Positions 1 to 8,676 of a stretch of DNA of 64,000 nt are shown piece by piece. The stretch comes from Spirabiliibacterium falconis (GTDB lineage: Bacteria > Pseudomonadota > Gammaproteobacteria > Enterobacterales > Pasteurellaceae). A program made the translations under genes and the position numbers. The notes beneath the pieces are model-generated. The model was not told where the DNA came from, made no database searches, and saw only the letters and a list, made by a program, of their open reading frames with translations. Every line of letters starts with the position of its first letter. The first letter of the stretch is position 1. Location: contig NZ_JABMIJ010000008.1 in assembly GCF_014885015.1 (NCBI RefSeq), positions 62,001 to 126,000 of the forward strand, read 5' to 3'.

Positions 1-2
1 AC

Positions 3-614
3 GCTAATGCCAAAATGGATATATCTCTTCAACCCTACGTGTCTAAACGCTTATATGGCGGCGGCTTAAATGGTGGGAAAGCATTAAAGCAATATAGTGA
101 TACCTATGGCGGCCTATTATCATTAAATTATTGGCTCACAAATGCACTAAAATACGGGGCTTATTATAATTACGGTTATACCCACTATAACGATCAATAC
201 AATCGTGCTAACGAAGGTCATTCTCACTATATTACCCATAGCCTCACCTATTTCCCTGATAATACCCAATATTGGAACCTTGCGCTTGACTATGGCATCA
301 AAGATGCGAAAGAAAATACCGAATCCTACCATCGGAAAGCTATCCGACTAGGTTGGGGTAAACAATGGCAAAATGGACTTATTACAAATGCTGCTTTAGG
401 TTATGCCAGTAAAAAGCACAAAGATGCACTCTTTTTTGATATACGCCAACGGGATAAAGAGTTAACAAGTTCTATTTCACTTGGCCACACCGCGTTAAGT
501 TATAAAGGATTTACACCAAAACTCACATGGACCCATACTCGCGTTAAAAGTAATTACGTCATCTATCAGTACGATAAAAATGATGTTTTTATTAATATCA
601 GCAAATCATTTTAA
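3..614 (+). CDS. C-terminal part of a Slam-type outer-membrane protein (DUF560), partial
   Basis: The reading frame is open to the left edge of the window, so this is the 3' part of a longer gene; the Met codon at base 15 is internal. The visible 200 or so residues are alternating aromatic/polar beta-strands (many Tyr, Trp, His) ending in Phe (ISKSF), the usual end of an outer-membrane barrel. The strand pattern and the closing segment with WTHTRVKSNY and YQYDKNDVFI resemble the barrel of surface lipoprotein assembly modulators (Slam), which move lipoproteins or haemophores to the cell surface. The N-terminal TPR part and any partner substrate gene would lie upstream, outside the window. Another barrel family is possible; no catalytic motif exists to decide. 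Confidence 0.7.
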   Translation, partial: ANAKMDISLQPYVSKRLYGGGLNGGKALKQYSDTYGGLLSLNYWLTNALKYGAYYNYGYTHYNDQYNRANEGHSHYITHSLTYFPDNTQYWNLALDYGIKDAKENTESYHRKAIRLGWGKQWQNGLITNAALGYASKKHKDALFFDIRQRDKELTSSISLGHTALSYKGFTPKLTWTHTRVKSNYVIYQYDKNDVFINISKSF

Positions 615-626
615 TGTAAATGTCTC

Positions 627-658
627 AAACCGCACTTTGATAAAAGTGCGGTTTTGTT
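627..658. terminator. Bidirectional terminator made of paired uptake sequences
   Basis: Two inverted copies of the uptake word (AAACCGCACTTT at 627 and AAAGTGCGGTTT at 643) form a 12-bp stem with a 4-base loop, followed by a T-rich run on the plus strand and preceded by A on the left. It sits between the convergent barrel gene and the dehydrogenase gene. Confidence 0.7.
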
Positions 659-1615
659 TTATATGTTGGCATTTAAACCGGTTTGCTGTGCAACATTTTC
701 AGCCACGGTACGCAAGTTTTTTGCGCATTGTTGTAACTCTTGCATTTCTTGCGCGGTGAAAGTGTAGGTTGGGATTTTTTCAATGCCAACACGAGAAACA
801 ATCATCGGCACACTGATGGCAACATTGTGAATACCGTATTCACCGTTAAGCGTCGTGGCAACAGGTAGCACGGAATGTTCATTAATCGTAATCGCTCGGA
901 TAATACGAAACACGCTTGCGGCAATGCCATGATTGGTGTTGAGTTTCATGGCAAATACTCGCAAACCTTCTTGTTTTACCTCGTCGAGTTGCGCGACAGG
1001 ATCAATGTACGGATAGCCATTATTGCGGCAGAAATCTTCCACTTTCTGCCCCGCAATATTCATCAAACTCCATGGCAGAATGCTATTGGCACCATGTTCC
1101 CCTAAAATAAAGCCAAAAATATTTTTCGGATCGATTTGCACTTTATCCGCCACGAGCTTCATCAGGCGTGCGCTATCCACCACACAACCTGCGCTAATCA
1201 CACGTTCGCGAGGGTACTGTGTATTACAAGTGATAAAGTGCGTAACAATATCGCACGGATTCGTTACCACAATTAAAATTGCATTTGGGGAATATTGCTC
1301 CAGCTCGCGCGCAATATCCACCCCAATTTTGGCATTAATTTGTGCAATATCCAGCCTATCTTGCCCTACTTTGATTTGTGCGCCTGCGGTGATCACAATA
1401 ATATCGCTATTGGCTGTATCGGGATAATCCCCGCTAATGACTTGGGTATTTTTGGCAAATGTCAGTGCACTCATGTGGCTAAAATCAATTTGCTCGCCTT
1501 GACAACGCTCACGATTGAGATCCACCAGCACCAGCTCACTACACTCGCCTAAATTTAAGACAAAATTACAGATTTCAACGCCGACTGCGCCTGCGCCGAT
1601 AACAGAGATTTTCAT
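659..1615 (-). CDS. L-lactate/malate dehydrogenase-family NAD-dependent 2-hydroxyacid dehydrogenase
   Basis: A 318-residue soluble enzyme of the LDH/MDH family, which interconverts a 2-hydroxyacid and a 2-oxoacid with NAD(H). Visible motifs are the Rossmann GAGAVG near residue 7, an acidic residue after the second strand (VDLNRE), the substrate loop with catalytic-loop Arg87 (QDRLD), the DSAR segment (Asp147, Arg150) and the catalytic GEHG (His174). The specificity position in the mobile loop, Gln in lactate and Arg in malate dehydrogenases, aligns with Ile81, so neither substrate can be assigned with confidence. Single gene; no close operon partner. L-lactate dehydrogenase is the likeliest label on overall similarity, but the residue change makes a branched-chain or other 2-oxoacid possible. 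Confidence 0.8.
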   Translation of the reverse strand: MKISVIGAGAVGVEICNFVLNLGECSELVLVDLNRERCQGEQIDFSHMSALTFAKNTQVISGDYPDTANSDIIVITAGAQIKVGQDRLDIAQINAKIGVDIARELEQYSPNAILIVVTNPCDIVTHFITCNTQYPRERVISAGCVVDSARLMKLVADKVQIDPKNIFGFILGEHGANSILPWSLMNIAGQKVEDFCRNNGYPYIDPVAQLDEVKQEGLRVFAMKLNTNHGIAASVFRIIRAITINEHSVLPVATTLNGEYGIHNVAISVPMIVSRVGIEKIPTYTFTAQEMQELQQCAKNLRTVAENVAQQTGLNANI

Positions 1616-1701
1616 ATTGAGTTCCTACTTTTATTATGTTGTGTTTTAGATTGCAAATTTTATAAATTTACCCCACCGCACGCAAGCAGTACAACCGCAC
1701 T

Positions 1702-3756
1702 TTATCCCGCTCGCTGTGTGCTAATCGTTGTTAATAAGGCTTGAATGTGAGGATCATCGAAAATCTCGTCAATCGTTGCTGTCAACCGCCTACGCCAATT
1801 AGGGTATTCCTTATCCGTGCCAGGAATATTCACTGGCGTTTTCATCAATAACCAATCTTCAACTTGTAACGTTAACAGGGCACTGTTGACTTTTGCCATA
1901 TAGCACTGCAACGCATAGGAAAAATCACGTGGGCAAGGGGAATGCAGCTCGGCACTCACGCCATCTGGAATCGTTATGCCTGCCGCTTGCAACCGCTCAA
2001 GAATTTTCTCTTTGGCATAAGTGCGGTCAAATTTCACCCGCTGAAGCACGTTTGTGGATGGAAATACACCAAACTTTTGCCCCATCGTAATATCACTTGC
2101 CGTCCAGTATCCATAAATGGTCGGCAAATCATGGGTGCTTAATGTCGCCATCGCCTGATAAGGATAATCCTGCAAGGCGCGGCTTTGCCCCGTCGCATCA
2201 AATTCAAAATACTGTACTTTATAAGAAAAAATTCCTGCGCTGCGCAATTTTCCCTGAATGTTTTTCGGCACAGTGCCTAAATCTTCACCGATAATCATGC
2301 AACGGTGGCGTTGGCTCTCCAAGGCAAGAATCGCAAGCAGTGCGTCCACAGGATAACGGACATACACCCCATTGACCGCACTTTCACCTTGTTTAATCCA
2401 CCACAATCGCATCAGCGACATAATATGATCAATCCGCAACGCCGCACAATCTCGCATATTCGCACGCACCATATCAATAAACGGTTGAAAACCTTGTGCT
2501 TGAAGAACATGTGGGTTAAATGGTGCAAGGCACCAGTTTTGCCCTTGTGGCGCAAGGGCATCAGGCGGTGCGCCAATGGTCGCCTTAAGACTGTACGCCT
2601 CAGGATTATGCCACGTTTCCGCGCCCACAGGGCTAACACCTACGGCCAAATCACGATAAAGCCCTAGCGTCATCGGATTTTGACGTTGACATTGTGCTAA
2701 TTGCCCAGCGGCGATCCACTGCGCCCACATATAAAAATCCACCTCATCTTGGTGCTCCGCTATCCAGCGTTGTGTACTTGGTGCAGAAAAGGCATAAAAA
2801 TCCGATGGCAATCCTTTCCAGCCTGTATTTTCAGGCAATTTAAAATGCTGTTGCATGGCATCAAGTGCCGCTTGCGCACGCAGACTGTCTCCTGCACTCG
2901 CAACAAAAGTGCGGTATTGCGCTTTTCGCTCCGCACTGGCATGAAGATTGAATGCATCAAACGCTAAGTGTAATCCCGTGCATTTTAATGTCATAACAGC
3001 GGTATAATCCACCCATTGTGCCGCTCGTAGCTGCGTTAACTGGGTTTGAATTGCTGGCTGCTGAAACCACGCTTGTGCCTTCTCACTTTGTGCAAACTCA
3101 TCAATGGCTTCCACATCAATATAAAGAATATTCAACCAGCTGCGGGATGATGGACTATAAGGGCTGGCAGCTTCAGGAAAAGTAGGAAACAGTGCGTGCG
3201 TTGGGTTAAGCCCAACAAAATCACCGCCATAATGTTGGAAGCGACGCATAAATTCCATCAGATCAGAAAAATCGCCCACGCCCCAATTGCGTTCCGATTT
3301 TAAGGTGTAAAGTTGTAAACTCGTGCCCCATAAGTGCGGTTTCGTTTGAAACACGGATGCTTGGTAGCAACGCCGAGGGGCAACGATGATGCGTGTTTGA
3401 GCGGTTTTTTGACCGCACTTTAAATGCAATTGATGATAGCCCAACGGCAATTCACGCGGTAATTGAAGCCCACGCTTTTTCACACGCCCTTGTATGCGCT
3501 GCCCGTCTTCCAAGACCAATTCCCACTGCCCAAGCAGGGTGGCATGATGAGATTCCAAGCGAATGTATTTCGGTTGATCGGCGTAAAACACCGCCACAGG
3601 TGGCACCAACGTGCGGTTTTCTCCCGTTTCCAAGCACGCCAAAATGGCTTTCACCACTAATGGGCTTGGCTTACACTTCACCCCTCGCCCATCATAAAAG
3701 GAAGGAATAATGCCCATGCGTTGCAAATCGTATTTATTCAATTTCACTTGGCTCAC
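1702..3756 (-). CDS. malQ: 4-alpha-glucanotransferase (amylomaltase), GH77
   Basis: Cytoplasmic disproportionating enzyme that transfers maltosyl and longer glucan units between maltodextrins, feeding glycogen and maltodextrin use. The protein is 684 residues, close to E. coli MalQ. An N-terminal extension (about 1-130) precedes the GH77 barrel. The barrel shows the nucleophile Asp443 in RIDH, the acid/base Glu491 in GEDLG and the third carboxylate Asp543 in STHDLPT. Several uptake words lie inside the gene. It stands alone; no glgP/malP or glg genes are in the window. Family assignment is firm. Confidence 0.96.
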   Translation of the reverse strand: MSQVKLNKYDLQRMGIIPSFYDGRGVKCKPSPLVVKAILACLETGENRTLVPPVAVFYADQPKYIRLESHHATLLGQWELVLEDGQRIQGRVKKRGLQLPRELPLGYHQLHLKCGQKTAQTRIIVAPRRCYQASVFQTKPHLWGTSLQLYTLKSERNWGVGDFSDLMEFMRRFQHYGGDFVGLNPTHALFPTFPEAASPYSPSSRSWLNILYIDVEAIDEFAQSEKAQAWFQQPAIQTQLTQLRAAQWVDYTAVMTLKCTGLHLAFDAFNLHASAERKAQYRTFVASAGDSLRAQAALDAMQQHFKLPENTGWKGLPSDFYAFSAPSTQRWIAEHQDEVDFYMWAQWIAAGQLAQCQRQNPMTLGLYRDLAVGVSPVGAETWHNPEAYSLKATIGAPPDALAPQGQNWCLAPFNPHVLQAQGFQPFIDMVRANMRDCAALRIDHIMSLMRLWWIKQGESAVNGVYVRYPVDALLAILALESQRHRCMIIGEDLGTVPKNIQGKLRSAGIFSYKVQYFEFDATGQSRALQDYPYQAMATLSTHDLPTIYGYWTASDITMGQKFGVFPSTNVLQRVKFDRTYAKEKILERLQAAGITIPDGVSAELHSPCPRDFSYALQCYMAKVNSALLTLQVEDWLLMKTPVNIPGTDKEYPNWRRRLTATIDEIFDDPHIQALLTTISTQRAG

Positions 3757-3813
3757 CGTTTATGTCATGAAACAACCATCACACATTAAATGACGATATG
3801 ACGCTCGCTTTCG

Positions 3814-4971
3814 CTATACCCGACGCGCCAAAATGCGACGTGCCACATCGGGAGTGATATTGTGTTTTTCACCCAATGCCACTTGCCCATGTTTTTCCAA
3901 TTGTGCGACAACGTCTTCAACCGCACTTTTGTCTAAGCCATGATATGACAAGCGGGTTTTCATGCCCATTTGTTGGAAAAATAATTCCGTTTGCGCAATC
4001 GCAGAGCTGACACGCTCTTCACTGGAGCCTGTGCGGATTCCCCACACATTTAGGGCATACTGCACTAATTTGTCGCGTTTTTGATCTTTTAATTCTGCCC
4101 ACACACCAGGGAGCACAATACTGAGCGTTTGCGCGTGATCTAACCCATAAAGTGCGGTCAGTTCATGCCCAATTTGGTGGCTTGACCAATCTTGCGGCAC
4201 GCCCACGCCAATCAAGCCATTCAGTGCTTGGGTGGCACACCACATCATATTCGCACGTAATTCAATATCATCAGGGCGTTGCATAATTTGTGGTCCTAGA
4301 TCGCGTAGTGTGCGCAACAGACCTTCGGCATAAGCATCTTGCACCATCGCCCCCGTTGGGAAGGTTAAATATTGCTCCAACACATGAATAAACGCATCCA
4401 CAATACCGTTAGCAACTTGGTGCATTGGCAAGGTCAGCGTTTTCGCTGGATCTAAAATCGAAAAGCGTGGATAAAGTGCGGTGTGGCGAAAGCCCTGCTT
4501 GATTTTCAATGCGTTACGGCTTACAACGCTCACATTATTCATCTCTGAGCCTGTGGCGGGCAACGTTAATACCGTTCCCAATGGCAATGCGTTTTCAATT
4601 ACTGCACCACGTGATGTTACAATCTCCCACGGGTCTCCCTGAAAACACGCTGCCGCAGCGATAAATTTACTGCCATCTAAAACCGAGCCACCACCAACGG
4701 CAAGTAAAAAATCCAATTTTTCCCGTTGAACCATATCCACCGCACGCATTAAGGTGTCAAATTCAGGATTAGGTTCAATGCCGCCAAATTCCATTACCAC
4801 TCGCTGACCAAGTGCGGTTTTAACTTCGTCAAGTGTACCTGTCCGTTTCGCACTGCCACCACCATAAAGCACCAAAACCCGTGCATTATCAGGTACAAGA
4901 GTGGCTAATTGTGCGATTTGCCCAACGCCAAAGACAATGCGGGTTGGGTTATAGTAATCAAATGTTAACAT
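3814..4971 (-). CDS. yqhD: Iron-type, NADPH-dependent alcohol/aldehyde dehydrogenase (YqhD-like)
   Basis: A 385-residue group III (iron-containing) alcohol dehydrogenase, probably reducing aldehydes with NADPH. It aligns along its full length with E. coli YqhD. Visible features are the nucleotide-binding GGGS near residue 38, the GGGSVLDGSKF segment near 93-103, LPATGSE, and metal ligands in VDAFIHVLEQ (Asp, His), GHELTALYGLDHAQT (two His). The start ATG is 8 bases from the end of the small upstream DUF2322-like gene, so the two are probably cotranscribed. Likely role is detoxifying short aldehydes; the physiological substrate is not shown. Confidence 0.9.
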   Translation of the reverse strand: MLTFDYYNPTRIVFGVGQIAQLATLVPDNARVLVLYGGGSAKRTGTLDEVKTALGQRVVMEFGGIEPNPEFDTLMRAVDMVQREKLDFLLAVGGGSVLDGSKFIAAAACFQGDPWEIVTSRGAVIENALPLGTVLTLPATGSEMNNVSVVSRNALKIKQGFRHTALYPRFSILDPAKTLTLPMHQVANGIVDAFIHVLEQYLTFPTGAMVQDAYAEGLLRTLRDLGPQIMQRPDDIELRANMMWCATQALNGLIGVGVPQDWSSHQIGHELTALYGLDHAQTLSIVLPGVWAELKDQKRDKLVQYALNVWGIRTGSSEERVSSAIAQTELFFQQMGMKTRLSYHGLDKSAVEDVVAQLEKHGQVALGEKHNITPDVARRILARRV

Positions 4972-4979
4972 AATATCCT

Positions 4980-5297
4980 CTAACGTCGGCTAAGGGGTTG
5001 CATTTTAAAGCATAGATCATGCTCGACAACACGCAATAAAAAATCAATATTCGGGTGTGCGCCTGGCTGACGTTTGGCATCTTCAACGTGCTCTGCAAAT
5101 AAAATTAAGCCAGCTTTTGCCGCCGTACTGTTCAGCTCTGTAAAACGTGCTGCAAGGGTGTTATATACTTTCAGCGAGCCCAGTTTTCCCTCTATTGCGG
5201 GAATGGAAAGCACGGTATTTCCCTCGTTATCTAATACAATCAGCCCATTGAGATGATCCACGCTGGCCAGTGTTGCCAATGTTTGTTGAAAATTCAT
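4980..5297 (-). CDS. Small conserved protein, DUF2322-like
   Basis: A 105-residue protein without signal peptide or membrane segment. The segment GKLGSLKVYNTLAARF and a C-terminal AEHVEDAKRQPGAHPNID resemble the uncharacterised DUF2322 family as I remember it. It begins one base after the birA stop codon and is followed 8 bases later by the yqhD-like gene, so it lies in a birA-DUF2322-yqhD run. No function is known to me and none is proposed. Confidence 0.75.
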   Translation of the reverse strand: MNFQQTLATLASVDHLNGLIVLDNEGNTVLSIPAIEGKLGSLKVYNTLAARFTELNSTAAKAGLILFAEHVEDAKRQPGAHPNIDFLLRVVEHDLCFKMQPLSRR

Positions 5298-5298
5298 A

Positions 5299-6204
5299 TT
5301 ATTCCTTCTCTAACCGCAGGGAAATATCCCCGATATGAACGCGTTGCAATTGCCCTTGCACTAAAATTATTGCTTCACCTGTGGTGCAATCAATGCCTTG
5401 ATAAATCCCGTCAATCTGGCAATGGTCTTGGGTTAACCGCACTTTGCGATCCAAAAAACAATCAAACTGGGAAAAAGACTGCAATAATGCCTCGCCATTG
5501 CCTGCTTGGAATGCCCTAAAATCTGTTTTGAGCGCCGATACCAAGGCAACAAGTAACGCATTACGAGAGAGTTGAAGATGACTTTGCGCTAAACTCGCCC
5601 AAGGTTGCGTAATTGCACGGTTGTGCTCCTCTCCCATCGCTAAATTTAATCCTACCCCAATCACCAATTGTTGCTCGTGTGTAGTAAAGCGTTTCGATTC
5701 CACTAAAATGCCGCCGAGTTTTCGTCCATCAAGATAAATATCATTTGGCCATTTAAGCCCTATGTGTTGCACGCCAAGTTGAGTCAGCGTTTGGGCAATA
5801 CAGCATGCAGTGATAAGGCTAAGCTGGGGGATTTTCGGCGCAAGATGGTGAAAATCCCAACGCAACGAAAAATACAGATTTTGAGCAAAAGGCGAGTGCC
5901 ATACTCGCCCACGTCGCCCACGCCCCGCACTTTGATACTCCGCACTGCATAAGGTATTATGTTCACTTGCCTCACGCAAAAGGTAGGCATTGGTGGAGTC
6001 AAGCTGTGAAAATGTCAACACCGTCGTATCGCCAAGATGCTGTGCAAGGTAGGTCTTATCTAATAATTCGAACGATTGGCTAAGCTGCCAGTGCGAACCG
6101 CACTTTTTCAACCCCACCCCATATGTTTGCAATGTATCGACGACATCAGCGGGAATCGCGTGCGGTTTTCCATCTAATAATTGCGTTAAATATGCGTCCA
6201 ACAT
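5299..6204 (-). CDS. birA: Biotin--[acetyl-CoA-carboxylase] ligase
   Basis: Activates biotin with ATP and attaches it to the biotin carboxyl carrier protein (AccB). The 301-residue protein carries the catalytic ligase signature GRGRRGRVW, then KWPNDIYLDGRKLGGIL and a short C-terminal SH3-like domain (VRLTQDHCQIDGIYQG). The N-terminus is odd: E. coli BirA has a winged helix there with a recognition helix, but here the segment between LLDGKP and TLQTYGVGL is too short to hold it. Repressor activity on biotin genes is therefore doubtful. The start codon overlaps the murB stop by one base (TAATG). Confidence 0.93.
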   Translation of the reverse strand: MLDAYLTQLLDGKPHAIPADVVDTLQTYGVGLKKCGSHWQLSQSFELLDKTYLAQHLGDTTVLTFSQLDSTNAYLLREASEHNTLCSAEYQSAGRGRRGRVWHSPFAQNLYFSLRWDFHHLAPKIPQLSLITACCIAQTLTQLGVQHIGLKWPNDIYLDGRKLGGILVESKRFTTHEQQLVIGVGLNLAMGEEHNRAITQPWASLAQSHLQLSRNALLVALVSALKTDFRAFQAGNGEALLQSFSQFDCFLDRKVRLTQDHCQIDGIYQGIDCTTGEAIILVQGQLQRVHIGDISLRLEKE

Positions 6205-7226
6205 TACCCACGCACCGCCTCAGCACCGTCTAGTTCCCCTTGTGCACCATAAAACCGCACTTCAGGCACCAATGCCACCGCAAATTTCGCCATCACCTGT
6301 TGATAGATAAACTGCGCTAATGCCAACACATCTTGCCCTGTTGCATTGCCTTGATTAACTAAAACCAGTGCTTGCTGACGATGCACCGCCGCACCGCCAA
6401 CCTGCTTACCTTTCAAACCACATTGGTCGATCAACCAACCTGCCGCTAATTTAACTTGCCCATCCGCTTGCGGATAGGCTGGCATATCAGGAAAGCGTCG
6501 ATGAAGTTTGTTATAATGGCTTGCACTAACGATAGGATTTTTAAAAAAACTCCCCGCATTACCAAGCTGTGCAGGGTCGGGCAATTTTGCTTGACGTATT
6601 GCACACACCTGTTCAAACACCACACGCGGTGTAATCGTTGCTGCATCCAATGTTTTTAAAGGACCGTACTGCAAGTGCGGTTGCCACTGTTTCGCCAGCT
6701 TAATACCAATGGCAACAATCGCAAACCCCGTGCGATATTGCTGTTTAAAAATGCTTTCACGATAACCAAACTGACATTGTGCCGCACTTAAGCGAAATAC
6801 TGTGCCATTGTTTAAATCAAGGCAATCCACATAATCACACACCTGTGCAAATTCTACACCATACGCACCAATATTTTGAATTGGTGCACTGCCAGCACAC
6901 CCTGGAATTAACGCTAAATTTTCTAGCCCGCCCATATTGCGATCAACACAGAACCGAACCAGCTCATGCCAATTCTCACCCGCATTAATGTGCAACAAGT
7001 AATGCTGTTCATCTTCACCCAAGGTAATGCCTTTAATTTGATTGCGTAGCACAACACCGTGAAAGTCTTGCAAAAACAGAACATCGCTACCTTCACCCAG
7101 CAACAGTTTTGGCTTATGCGCATAGGCAAGCCATGCTTGATACAACGCATCAGGCGTTGTGATGTCAATGATTTCACTGGCATTCACCGCAATACCAAAT
7201 GTATGGAAAGGTTGTAAACTTTGCAT
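6204..7226 (-). CDS. murB: UDP-N-acetylenolpyruvoylglucosamine reductase
   Basis: FAD/NADPH enzyme of peptidoglycan precursor synthesis that reduces UDP-GlcNAc-enolpyruvate to UDP-MurNAc. At 340 residues it is a type I (E. coli-like) MurB. The FAD-binding segment LLGEGSDVLFL, the PGCAGSAPIQNIGAYGVE loop, YRESIFK and the catalytic-Ser motif GSFFKNP are all present. The neighbour birA is translationally coupled at its 3' end, an arrangement also found in E. coli. Confidence 0.96.
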   Translation of the reverse strand: MQSLQPFHTFGIAVNASEIIDITTPDALYQAWLAYAHKPKLLLGEGSDVLFLQDFHGVVLRNQIKGITLGEDEQHYLLHINAGENWHELVRFCVDRNMGGLENLALIPGCAGSAPIQNIGAYGVEFAQVCDYVDCLDLNNGTVFRLSAAQCQFGYRESIFKQQYRTGFAIVAIGIKLAKQWQPHLQYGPLKTLDAATITPRVVFEQVCAIRQAKLPDPAQLGNAGSFFKNPIVSASHYNKLHRRFPDMPAYPQADGQVKLAAGWLIDQCGLKGKQVGGAAVHRQQALVLVNQGNATGQDVLALAQFIYQQVMAKFAVALVPEVRFYGAQGELDGAEAVRG

Positions 7227-7248
7227 AATGATCTTTTATTAGAAAATA

Positions 7249-7272
7249 AAAAGTGCGGTTTGACCGCACTTT
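7249..7272 (-). terminator. Terminator of slyD (paired uptake sequences)
   Basis: Inverted uptake words (AAAGTGCGGT at 7250, ACCGCACTTT at 7263) form a 10-bp stem with a 3-base loop. On the minus strand the stem is followed by TTTTTATTTT, just after the slyD stop. Confidence 0.7.
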
Positions 7273-7281
7273 GGCTTGTAA

Positions 7282-7905
7282 TTAATGATCGTGTTTGCCA
7301 CCACAGCAACCACCGTGATGGTGATGATGGTGATCGCCTCCGCAACACCCATCATGTTCGTGAGTATGCTCATGATGATGACCACAGCCACACCCGTGCC
7401 CTGCCTCATCACTGTCATGACCACCACAACAACCGCTACCTTCTTGATGAATATGACCGTGGGCAATTTCTTCCAAGGTGGCTTCACGCACGCTGACAAC
7501 TTCCACATTAAATAGCAATTCTTGCCCAGCAAGCATATGATTGCCGTCCACTACGACATAATCATCGCCCACTTCGGTGATCACAACAGGCAATGGTCCA
7601 ACGTCAGTATCGGCAATAAAGCGCATTCCTACTTCCAAGCCATCTACACCGACAAATACATCTTGTGGCACACGCTGCACGAGATTTTCGTTATATTCGC
7701 CATAACCCTCTTCAGGTTTCACGCGTACCTCGAATTTATCGCCCACACCGCGACCTTCAAGTGCATTTTCTAGCCCAATCACTAGATTATTATGCCCTTG
7801 TAAGTATTCTAATGGTTGATTAGCTGGTGCTTCATCCACCAAAATACCATCTTCGGTACGAACTTGGTAGGCAATGCCCGCCACAGTATTTTTTGCAATT
7901 TTCAT
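7282..7905 (-). CDS. slyD: FKBP-type peptidyl-prolyl isomerase with metal-binding tail
   Basis: Cytoplasmic prolyl isomerase/chaperone that also donates nickel to hydrogenase maturation in related bacteria. 207 residues: a split FKBP domain (about 1-65 and 125-145), an inserted chaperone flap between them (about 70-120), and a C-terminal tail from about 150 that is mostly His, Cys, Gly, Asp and Glu, with CCGG and H-run motifs. The tail is the expected Ni/Zn-binding region of SlyD. A terminator follows directly. Reading frames seen opposite the tail come from its low-complexity sequence and are not genes. Confidence 0.95.
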   Translation of the reverse strand: MKIAKNTVAGIAYQVRTEDGILVDEAPANQPLEYLQGHNNLVIGLENALEGRGVGDKFEVRVKPEEGYGEYNENLVQRVPQDVFVGVDGLEVGMRFIADTDVGPLPVVITEVGDDYVVVDGNHMLAGQELLFNVEVVSVREATLEEIAHGHIHQEGSGCCGGHDSDEAGHGCGCGHHHEHTHEHDGCCGGDHHHHHHGGCCGGKHDH

Positions 7906-7955
7906 AGGCTCTCCGCCAGTTGATATAATGTATTGCGATTATAACACGCAATCCG

Positions 7956-8666
7956 CTATTCCGTTAAATTAATCGTGGCACTGATGCCAAGATTCACATC
8001 CACTTCGCCGCTTTCAATAGTCATACTGTATGTTGCCATTTCAGCTGCATAGACTGCATTGGATGCTTTTGCCATATAAGGGCGAGGCATAGCACCTGAG
8101 TTTGACCCAATATTAAGATTTACGATGCGATAACCTTTCGCACCAAATTGATCCACGATGAACTCTGCTTTTTGCTTAAACGCAGCAATCGCCTCTGCGG
8201 TCATCTCTTTTTCTAGACTTTGGCGTTTTTGTGTGGATAGACTAAAGCTAATATCATCCACAGCAGCGATACCTGAAACTTGGCTAATAAGTTGGCTTAA
8301 TTTATTAAAATCTTGGCTTTCAATGCGATATTGTGCACGGTCAATCCAGCCTTCTGTGCCAGATTTTTTATTATAATTCACATAGGTATTGCGACTTACG
8401 ATACCTTTTGGTAAATCCAATTTTTTCGCCGCATTAACGGTTTGGTTGATTTTCTCATTGACACTCGCATTCAACGCTTTGAGATCTTTCCCTTTTTCTT
8501 CCACATACAGGGTAACTTGCATCACATCACGCTCAACTTGTCGCTGTGCTTTAACACTAAAACTGATATTTTGCACTACTGATTCGGCTTTGCCTGAATC
8601 GTGTGCTACCGCCAAAAGTGGGGTGGTACAAAGTGCGGTCAACGCAATTTTAGACCATCGTTTCAT
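7956..8666 (-). CDS. Periplasmic SIMPL-domain (YggE/DUF541-like) protein
   Basis: 236 residues with a signal peptide (KIALTALCTTPLLAVAH, cleavage probably after AVA) and a SIMPL/DUF541 domain over most of the rest. The pattern is typical: an N-terminal VERDVMQVTLYVEEKGKD strand, a central YRIESQDFNKLSQLISQV, then EMTAEAIAAFKQKAEFIVDQFGAKGYRI in pieces. E. coli YggE of this family is linked to oxidative-stress protection; the molecular activity is unknown. It starts 10 bases downstream of dtd and may share its transcript. Confidence 0.85.
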   Translation of the reverse strand: MKRWSKIALTALCTTPLLAVAHDSGKAESVVQNISFSVKAQRQVERDVMQVTLYVEEKGKDLKALNASVNEKINQTVNAAKKLDLPKGIVSRNTYVNYNKKSGTEGWIDRAQYRIESQDFNKLSQLISQVSGIAAVDDISFSLSTQKRQSLEKEMTAEAIAAFKQKAEFIVDQFGAKGYRIVNLNIGSNSGAMPRPYMAKASNAVYAAEMATYSMTIESGEVDVNLGISATINLTE

Positions 8667-8676
8667 TGCTTACTCC

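Noticed and set aside
7239-7532. Open frames on both strands over the slyD tail
   Set aside because: They arise from the His/Cys/Gly-rich codons of the SlyD tail; no start signals and low-complexity products.
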